64,000 nucleotides of DNA from the NCBI GenBank assembly GCA_032173965.1, contig CM063285.1, positions 28,493,160-28,557,159 of the forward strand, in the 5' to 3' direction. Below, piece after piece: positions 49,679-59,200 of this stretch. Both the position numbers and the translations under genes were made by a program. Source of the stretch: Sitta carolinensis. Its lineage: Eukaryota; Chordata; Aves; Passeriformes; Sittidae. The notes beneath the pieces were generated by a model. It made no database searches and had not been told where the DNA came from. It was given only the letters and a program-made list of their open reading frames with translations. Each line of letters starts with the position of its first letter. The first letter of the stretch is position 1.

Positions 49679-52131
49679 TTTCACCCAGCAGCATTTCAGC
49701 AAGCAGAAGCTACCAAACATAAAGCTGAGCTCCTATTGTGCTGCTGGAGACCCAGTAAAGCTGGATCCTGCTTCTGATGCTTCTCCCATCTTCCATAGAT
49801 TTCGGGAGACAATTTTATCATAATAGTGCATACGTTTTTATACAGATCCTATCCTGGGAAAGAAAAGGTTAACCAAGAATTTTGTACTCTTGGCTTTAAA
49901 TGTCAAGACTGAAGAGCAGAGAGATCAAAGCCTACTTGGGGTTTTTTATTTGCTTTCTGAGGTCTTAATAGCAGGCAGGCTGAATGAAGAAAGCAACACC
50001 TGTGGGGTCACCAGTCTTACCAGCAGCCTGGGCAATGGAACCACATGTCAGGTGAGGAAGCCACAGTCTCCTGAGTGCATGTCCAGGCTCAGGCCCTCCT
50101 GCAGCCACAGATCACCATCACCTAAAGGTCATCCCTCATCCAGAAATCTCATAGCCTCTGCTGAGGTGAGGTGGGAGTGTGATGAGCACGGGGAGTCAGC
50201 TGAGGATGAGGAGGCAAAAAGAGTGGAGAGACTCGGCAGGAGAAGCACTGTATGCAGAAAAGGTTATTCCTGCCTTCAACTAGCCTTTTGGCATTGCATC
50301 ATGCAGGAGAGTTATGGGCTGTGCATTTGAGGAAGTGGCTTTTAGCTGAATGGAATAAAAGGGAACACAAAATGTTCTGTGTTCAGTATCAGAAATAGAC
50401 AGAAAGAGGAAATGCTTGTGTCTGTTAAGAAGGATCTTGCAAATTTAAATCACCCTGTTAGTGTTTACTATTAATCATGTTTTTATGCAGTTGATGCTAA
50501 ATTGCACAGTGATGGCTCTTTCCACTACTCTTTGTAAAGGTCTTGTGGTTGAATAAATAGAACCAACAAATTTTAATGGTCATGGAGTACTGTGGTTGGT
50601 ACAATTGCATCAGGTGCTCTCAAACCACTCAGACAACAGTACTACTGCTTTTTGCATATTCTGGAAAACCTGTTACTGGTCATCTTTCAGAGGTAACAAG
50701 ATGGATTTGCATGGTACCTTTCTGCATACAATGTGAAAATAGGAAGATTTATTAGATCACCTTGGTTGGTCTTCTACACACCCCATCCTATGGAATTCAT
50801 TAGGTTTCCTGTAAGGAATTCCCTGTAAGGCTCACCATGTTCACCTAGACAGAAATATTCTGGTCTTGTGCTCAGCAGGCAAAGGCAGAGCACCATTGCC
50901 AGTCCTTTGACATTGGGGGCAGCACTGGTGAGCTATTTAACCTGATGCCAAATCTTGCCTGTAAACACTAAGCAAAATATTTACACTTTTGGAAAATGAC
51001 AATCGTGCATCTTGTTTTCTTTTGAGTCACTTTAATTATGCAACTGTCTTCATGACAGAACATCTTCTAGGTCTCTAGGAAAAAAAAAGAACATTGTTTC
51101 ATTTGTTAGGAGAAGACAGGTCCTAATTCTTTGGTTTGTGATTATGCAGGAAAATACGAACTTCAGAAATTGATTTTAAGACATAAAATTAAAATTAGGA
51201 GCTTACAAGGATATCTTCTCTCTTTTTCCACTAATTGACTGTCATGATGCAGGCAAAGCAAACTATTGCACCTGTCTCTGGCTTGAAGACCATCACCACA
51301 GATACGGCAGAAACCTGTTTTCAGTGGTGCTGTGGGTTTTTTTTATTAAACATAACAGGATTATCAGTGGTATGACAGGAATCTGCAGGGGTACATGCTC
51401 CATAGTTGGAAAAATTCTCTGTGTAGGTCTAGGGCAGCAAAAACAACCCTTTTTGCCTCAAAATCAGCTGATTCTTGTTTACTCTGATATGCAGTGAGGC
51501 AGCATGGCTTTCTTAGGAAGTAGCAAAATGATGTTCTCACATACTTCAGTATGCAAGTCCCAGGATGTAATAAACACACGAGCTGACAGCAAACAACCAC
51601 TGACAGCTGTGAAAGCATTGCTTCATTCAGCAGGCTTTGGATTTCGTTTTGCACGACTCATTAATGTGAGTTTTGGAGATTATTGTGCTATCTACAGTGA
51701 CACCCGGTGGCGATAAAGGAGTAGTTTTACCTCTGATGCTTGTCCCTCAGAAAGCCAGAGCTCTGCTGTGACTGTTCTGCTGTCTGCAGTCAAGAGCAGG
51801 AGGAAACACACAGCTGAAAGGCTGTTTTTCCTGGTAATGAATACAATTGCCTATAGAATATGAGCTGATAAGTCTTAATTTAGCTGTTATTCATACTGCT
51901 AATATTTCTAATCACTAGATGTGATTTCATATGCATACTGCCTGGCTTTTGCAAAAAATAACTGATATTATAGTTAAAAATATGAATTGCATGTGATTGT
52001 ATAGTAATCCAGTGAATGTATAGTAATGCAGTCTAAAATTTAAAGGAGAAACTATAAAAACTTCCAAGAGCAATGCATCATGTATAAAAGGAGACCCAGT
52101 ACTTGTTAGCAACTGTATTGTAATAGTAGCA

Positions 52132-52515
52132 ACGAATGATTTGTGTTGGAAGGGACCTTTAAAGGCCATCGAGTCTACCCCTCCTGCAGCAAGCAAGGAT
52201 AGCTTCCACTAGACCAGGTTGCTGAGATCCTGTCCAATCTGACCTTCAGTATTTCCAGGGATGGGGCATTTACCACCTCTCTGGGCAACCTGTTCCTGTG
52301 TTTCACAACTCTCATCATAAAAGAACTTCTTCCTCAAATGTAGTTTGAATCTACCCTCTTTTAGTTTAAAACCATCATCCCTTGTCCTGTTGCAACAGGA
52401 CCTGCTAAAAATTCTGTCCCCAGCCCCCTTTAGATACTGACAAGCTGCTCTAAGTTCTCCCTGGAGCCATCTCTTCTCCAGACTTAGAAACCCCAAATTC
52501 GTTTTTTGAGGAAGT
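52132..52515 (-). mobile_element. CR1 LINE, 3' portion
   Basis: Plus-strand landmarks are TGTTGGAAGGGACCTTTAA, GACCAGGTTGCTGAGATCC, CTGGGCAACCTGTTCCTGTG, CCATCATCCCTTGTCCTG and CATCTCTTCTCCAGACTTAG. Reverse-oriented 5'-truncated copy. Confidence 0.93.
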
Positions 52516-53155
52516 TCCATGAGTTTTCTTATGGAGCAGAGTACTAAAAGTGTGGATTTTGTTCTCTAGGAAAGACTGTTTCCATGGGGCTTACCAGCAT
52601 TAGTGTCTGACTTGACTTTTTTTAACAAACTCATATTTGAAATGGGTGCTCTCAGAGGCTGTTACAGGAAGAAGGCAGACTGACTGCATTCAGAATAAGG
52701 ATTTTCTTAGCCAGAAGGGAATATTTGACCTGCTCTAAACCAGACAGCACGACTTGCCTCCCCAGTTTCTGCCTGCATCTTTTACTTTCTTCCTCCTTCC
52801 ATTGCTTAATATTAAATCTCTTTATTCAAAAAATTGGTGTTGGTTTTATTGGTTTGGTGGTTTTTGTTTGATTTTACTAGAAAACAATAAAAATTGTGAG
52901 GTATCTCATACGCCATCTTTTTTAATTTCCTGATTGATTTTTGAAGTTTGTGGTTCTGTTGGCTTTTCAAGTCAGCAAAATGTCAGACTTCACAGCCTTT
53001 TGGACACAATTTAACTGATGATCCAAGTAGTCACAGAGCTTCAGGTGAAAACGGGTGTTTGCTTTCCAGCTCAGTTTGGAAACTGCAGCCACATTTGTCA
53101 TGAAAGCTGTCCCTCATGGAAGTGATGAACTGTTCCCACTGTGGTAGTATATTCA

Positions 53156-53181
53156 CTTCCATGAAAGTGTTTTCATGGAAG
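53156..53181. repeat. Perfect 11-bp inverted repeat
   Basis: CTTCCATGAAA and TTTCATGGAAG separated by GTGT, able to form a hairpin. It is not followed by a gene start or end that would suggest a role. Confidence 0.85.
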
Positions 53182-54398
53182 CCTTTCATCTGACTTGGTT
53201 TGGAAAGGAGGTCTGTTGAGCTAGTGAGCTCATGGATAATTAGGAAAATGTGATCCAGTAAAAAGGTTGTATTTGGGTAAGAGGCAGTGGGATGAAAGAG
53301 TAAAACATGGCTCTTGTCCTGAAAGGACTTGATGGAAATACCTCATTTTCTAAACCCTACCTCTACTAATTGGTGTTTAGAGTAGAGAAATTCAACAGAA
53401 AATAAATTCCCTTGCTTTCCAACCAGTCTTCAGAGATCCGAGGGGCTGGGTGGGGCTAGGTTCAATTTTTAATTTCTGATTATAAGCAATTCAGCACTGT
53501 AAGACTGGCTGTATTCAGTAAGATCTCTGATGCACAGTGTGCGCTACACTCTAAGTCTGGTCTCATTCATGACCACACATTAACAGATAGTGCAGTTTAT
53601 TGGAGCAACAGGCAATCTAACAGATTCTTGTTAGACTGCCAGTGATAAATTCACTAGACCTACATAATCTATGAGAGAGTACAGCACTATGTATAAGTGT
53701 TTCCAGGTATGTTCTGGTGCGGGTGAAAATCTTACCGGAGACGTCCCTGCTTTACGGAGGAGAGAGGAACAAACCCATCAACTTGTCTGCATGGTTGTCA
53801 CATTCTCATCCTCTGCCATAGAGGATTTCAAATACTTTTGGGAGGTGAGACTGTAGTCAAGTATCCTGTCATCATAAACAGTGGGTGGTACAGATAAAAG
53901 AGCGATATGGAGAGAATTACAGCGAGAGACTACAAAGGCTGTGGGTCATGCCCAGGGAGGACCATATAGTATCACTCCCTTTTCCATTAGTCGCAGAGCT
54001 AAGGCAAGATTAATGATAACCCCTCACCCCCACCACCAGGCCATCATGCCCACTGTAATCCCTTCAGCAGGTATCTATCTCATGGCATCCCTCAGGAAAT
54101 CCCTTTACCACACATGCCACAGTGTATCTCATGACTGCAGGCCTCATTCCTCCAACCAGCTACTGATTGTAGCCTGGGTTTGGTTTTGTTTTGCTCTATT
54201 TTAAGGACCACTGGAAGAGCTGTGCAATAATTTTCCTTCAAAGGACCAAGACAAATTAAGCCCACGACTTTTCCCTTTTTCTAAAGGAAAAGCAAATTCT
54301 GTGACAGGAGTGTTTCATAAATATAAATAACTAAGAACTCAAAGAACATCCCTAAGCCCCATTCCTCTGAAGCAGACTAAGAGAAGTCCTGTCAGTCA

Positions 54399-54404
54399 TT
54401 TATT
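54399..54404 (-). terminator. Candidate distal poly(A) signal of CASP3
   Basis: AATAAA on the minus strand, 1.6 kb after the stop codon. It is a choice among at least two candidates. Confidence 0.35.
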
Positions 54405-55390
54405 TACAATATATAACCTTGCAAATACTTGTTGTAATTCACGAACTACAAGAAGAAGCTTATTTCATTTTTCAACAGGAGCATGGGCAAGAATCTGCCC
54501 AGAACTTTTCAATGAGTTAAAACAGACCAACCCTCTCTCACAGAGTATTTCTATAAGAGAGAGACAGGATTGCTCCTATCCAGCAGGCAGTCGTCAGGGA
54601 ACTCACCTACAAAACTGCCTCCTCTGCATCCCTTTTCAACCTGCATTTCCCAGGTCTCAGTCTACTACCAGGCCATACAATGCTTTAAAGTGGAATCTTT
54701 TTAATTTCACATTGTAAGGGCAATGGGAGAGAAAAGCGGCAATAGTAATTAGAGGAAAAAAGGATATAATTAAAGTTAAAATTAATCTAAAAGCTATCAG
54801 ATCCTAAACAAATAACACACATAGAAAAGCATGATACAATCTAGGAAACAGTATTTAATTTAAAAAGAAACCCAAGTACAAAATGCCTCTGGAAGTGAAC
54901 ATCAATTTGTCAACACTGTTTTTGCTACACAATTTTAAGAGTTTCAAGTCTTGTTTCGCAAGCACCTACAGTAGTTTCATATTCTGTCTTCCACTGATCT
55001 TAAAAAGACTGCTACAAGTTGAAATATCAGCAAATATGTTTTGCAACTTTGCAAAAGTCTGCTTCACAAAATTCAGAGTCGAGATATAAATTTATCATTA
55101 GCTAACATATTTTAGCTAAAGTTTGTATTAACTCAGTGGAATTAGCGTTATGAAGTGAAATTTCTCCAGTACCACAACTCTACAGATGACACGTGGTACA
55201 CACAGAGCCAACCCATTCTTATTTAAGGCTAAAAAGAGGAAAGCACACTTTCCAGAATGCAGACTTCCTTTTGCACTAGTTCTTATAGCCCCAAATATGC
55301 CCCAACAGCTCCACCCTTAGGGAGCTACAGAAAATGACATTTTGGGAGACTGGTCCCTTGGGCACTCAGATTCAAGGTCAGAATACAAAA

Positions 55391-55396
55391 TTTATT
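55391..55396 (-). terminator. Candidate proximal poly(A) signal of CASP3
   Basis: AATAAA on the minus strand, about 620 bases after the stop codon. Confidence 0.3.
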
Positions 55397-56016
55397 TTGA
55401 AACGGCTACCACGTTCATATAATCGTTTTATCTAATATTCCATATACAAAGTTATTAAATTATCAGGAATTATCAGGAAAAACTGACTGTACTCTAAACA
55501 TGCTTCGTAATTGTATGCAAAAATATGAAATGGCTGTTTTCCAGTTTATGCTCAAAAGTGTAAAAATAGTTTAGGTTAGTTTATAACCTAAACTTTAAGA
55601 ACTTGAGTTAAGAAGAAATGTGTAACGACACTACTATCATATTACCATCACTGACATTCTAAATCTTCTTTGTAAGATATGAAACCAAACTATTTACAAG
55701 AACTGTTTCTTTTCTCTGCCCCTTCAGCAAAGTGAAATGTAGCACCACATAGCTCCAATAAATGATCTGGTCTTTCTTCAGTATTCCCTTCCTAATTTTT
55801 TCCAACACTCAGAGCACTACTTTCAAATCTGCTTCGTCTATTCAGCTTTGCGTTTCTACACAGCCATGTTTTACTTCTAACAACAGACAGATATCTAACT
55901 TTGAGACACTTCGTTGTGCCACACACAGCAGTGAACAGTTATTCAGATTTAAAAGTGATATTTTGTACTAACATTACATATAATATGCAGATAAAGATGT
56001 GAACTGAAAAATTATT

Positions 56017-56243
56017 TTAGGAAGGGAAATAAAAGTCTTTGGTGAGCATAGAAACAATACATGGAATCTGTTTCTTTGCATTAAAATCTTGTCGAGTTGA
56101 GCAGGACTCATACTCTGCCACTCTGCGATTGACACGAGTTAAAATATGCATGAGTTCAAGTTTCCCTGCGTGTTCCTTCAGCATTTTACACAGCGACTGG
56201 ATGAACCATGAGCCTTCAGCTGAATTTCTCCAGGAGTAATAGC
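56017..56243 (-). CDS. CASP3: CASP3 last coding exon (small subunit, stop)
   Basis: 227 bases from acceptor CTTCCACAG to TAA at 56,019-56,017. It encodes [18 protein letters not shown], then [34 protein letters not shown] and [18 protein letters not shown]. These match the small-subunit end of vertebrate caspase-3, including the WRNS and KKQIPC blocks. Confidence 0.97.
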
Positions 56244-59200
56244 CTGTGGAAGAGAGAAATGTCAAAGTGATCAGATACAGCAGCCTTTGATACAGGACAG
56301 GTCAGCAATTAGAACAATGCGTTGTTTCCAATAGCAGTCAATGTTTAAAATAAAAAATAAAACCCACCAACCAACAACATTTAGATTTTATAATCTCCAC
56401 GAATTCCAATTTGAAATTTTTTTCTAATCCTGACATCTTTTATAATCCAAGAAAACCTTCAGTAGGAAGAAAATCAAAAGGCAGGAAAATTATCCTCTGC
56501 TGCAGCAATCTTAGCCATTAATCACTTACTACTTTTCCTGGGGTACATGGATACAAAGAAGAGGTGACAGCACAAATTGAAAATGGGTTTCTGTGTCACT
56601 AGTTTCATGAATATGCGCAGAATTAAAGACTGAACCTACTTCTGCTAAGTGGAAATGTAAAGGATATATGAAGGGCTCTGCCACTACTGATTTTACTTAA
56701 GGATGCGATGCAAATACATTACTTGTCAATTTATGAATAATATGCTGGTACTTATCATCCAGTTCTGCATATGTGATTGTTTTGTTCTCTCAGAATAATA
56801 TCTTCTCCTCTTACTGTAAATTATTTGCACAACTCCAAATAACTGAATATCCAGCAGATGAACATTTGAGGGTTTGCTAGTGAGAAGGATATATTCAGGG
56901 TTTGGTAGGGTTTTTGTAGGAACTAAGAATAGCAACTACCTCAAAAAGAAATCAAGCCAAATTTTAAAAAGTGATTGAAGGAAGTAAATATATATTTCCA
57001 TGAAAGAGTGTATTGGGTCTGGCTGAGCAGGAGCTCATTTTCCTACAGCAGCCCCACAGAGCTGTGCTCTGCATTGGTAGCTGGAAAGGTGTTGAAAACA
57101 CCCCAGTGCTTTGGGTACTGCTGAGCAGTGCTGCCTTCCCAACATTCCCCCCCACCAAGGGGCTGGAACTGGGCAAGATCCTGTGAAGGGACACAGCCAG
57201 GACAGCTGACCCAAACTGACCACAGGGACATTCCATACAAGTGAAGTCACGCACTGACTGGGTCCAACTCCAATTTATAGCATGAGTACAGGCTGACATG
57301 GATACAGTCCCTCACCTGGAGCTGTAGAATAGGCATACAGGAAGTCTGCCTCTACAGGTATTTTCTGACACATTGTTTCTTCTGATCCACTGTCTGTCTC
57401 AATACCGGAATCTAATTCTGTCCCTCTACAAGCCTATGTTGTAGAAAGAAGAATGGAAAGTAATATTAAAATAGGAAAATAAAGGCAGTGATCATTACAA
57501 AAGCAGTGATATTTTGTGGTTTAAAAATTATAATATCATAATTAAAAAACTGCAAAAATAACAAGAATTTATGTCTCACATTTCCATTAGATAGTCCCAG
57601 AAGTAGTAACATTTATTTAAATCAACTACAGTTTGGGTAAGATAGATATTAATTCAAAAGCACATTCAGAAACTCATTAAAACATTATCTAAGATTTTAT
57701 TTAATACATAGAATTAATGCAACATCAGCTGTTATAAATACAGCCTACCTAATAGGGAAAATTGTGCCAGTTTAGACCTGAAGAGAATCTAACTCTGAAA
57801 GTAATTACATTCAAATCATTTTAGAAAGGCTTAACATTTTAAACTAATAATTAGTGGGAAATGGTTTTGGGTTTTTTTAGCTATCTGGCTGATTTGATGA
57901 TCATTGTTCAGCTGTACATCACCTGAATGAAAAAGAGCTTGGGCTTTCCTGCTAAACTTCTGCATCTGTCACCTCTGAAAAGGCTTGTTAGTACTTTCAG
58001 TTCAAGAGGCCCATCTGTGCCATAAATCAATCCTTCTTCGCCGTGGCTTAGCAACACACAAACAAAACTGCTTCTCTTGCTGTGATCTTCTTCAGAAACT
58101 TGAAAGAAAAAAGAGAATCATCTTAACTTCCTGTACTCTCTAAAAATGTGGAACATTTGATTCGAGGTCACAGAAGTCTTTAGGACCTAATTTGCACGTA
58201 TAGAAAACTCCAAAGAGTTTTCACTTTTGAACAAAAGAAACCCACCTACTTTACTTCAGGAGGTTGGGCACAGGAAACCTCGAATTAAGGGCCAGCCCTA
58301 CCCATTGCAAAACATGGTCACAGAGCCAGGCCAGGAATACTGAAAAAAAGGGTATTCCCACAGTGTCTCAAAGTTTGAATGGTACACCTCATTCACACAG
58401 TAATGGTGAAAAGACTGGGAATTGGACTGATGGAATATCCTGACTTTTGGGGAAGAATGGAGAAGTCCTACCTCTCTTTCCAATTGGGGATGCTTCAACT
58501 ACTTGGATTACCTGGGAACTAAATGTAGCATAACAGTTTCTTGCTGCTCCTGCAGGGATTTGGGTACTAGAAGTACACTGCTCTCTCTCACTTTTTACCT
58601 GTGGTGAGGTCTAGAAAGATTTTTGATTCCTTTTAATTTTGTACTTAGTTACTTAAGCTTGATATAAAGCGGTTTTAGTTTTACTTTTTTTCATCTTGTG
58701 GTATACAAATGGCATAGAGTTTATATTATCCAATGTCTTTTGTTGCCTGACATTGTGGGAAATAGTTAATGACCAAGACAATTTTCCCAAATTTATAAAA
58801 TAATACAAAGAAGGTTAAAAAAAAGGATCCAAAAGAAATTATGAGTAGTAACTCGATGCAAGAGTTTGTCCATGAAAAATTAAAACAATCCCTAAATCTG
58901 AAGTCTTACTGTTTAGTGCTTAACAAAACACTAGATTTCTCTTCTGGAAGAAATTAATTGTTTCAACTTTACTCAAGTGATGTATGCTTAGACCTTTCTA
59001 CAATTTATGGACAAGCACTGTATTTAGAAGAGTCACATTTTCAGCTACTGTTAACAGACCAGCTGTAACAACACTACTGAATTAACCATGCCTGGGAACA
59101 TTTTCTGGCATAAACATTAACTGGTGCTGAAGAACCTATGTTAGCAAGCACTTCCATTAAAAAACACCCAAACAAACCCCAGAACCAACAAAATCCCAAC

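Larger units (their letters stand above)
44666..54398. other. IRF2-CASP3 intergenic, right part
   Basis: Single-copy-looking DNA between CR1 pieces (47,749, 49,400 and 52,132). Open frames at 45,184-45,609 and 47,158-47,641 have no recognisable domains or splice context and look like chance. No RNA gene seen. Confidence 0.7.
54399..56016 (-). other. CASP3: Probable CASP3 3' UTR
   Basis: AT-rich sequence downstream of the CASP3 stop codon with no repeats. AATAAA signals on the minus strand occur at 55,391-55,396 and 54,399-54,404. These would give 3' UTRs of about 0.6 kb and 1.6 kb; the latter is closer to the length known in mammals. Confidence 0.5.

Noticed and set aside
49890..50330. 146-codon plus-strand open frame.
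   Set aside because: No recognisable domain; adjacent to a CR1 end; treated as chance.
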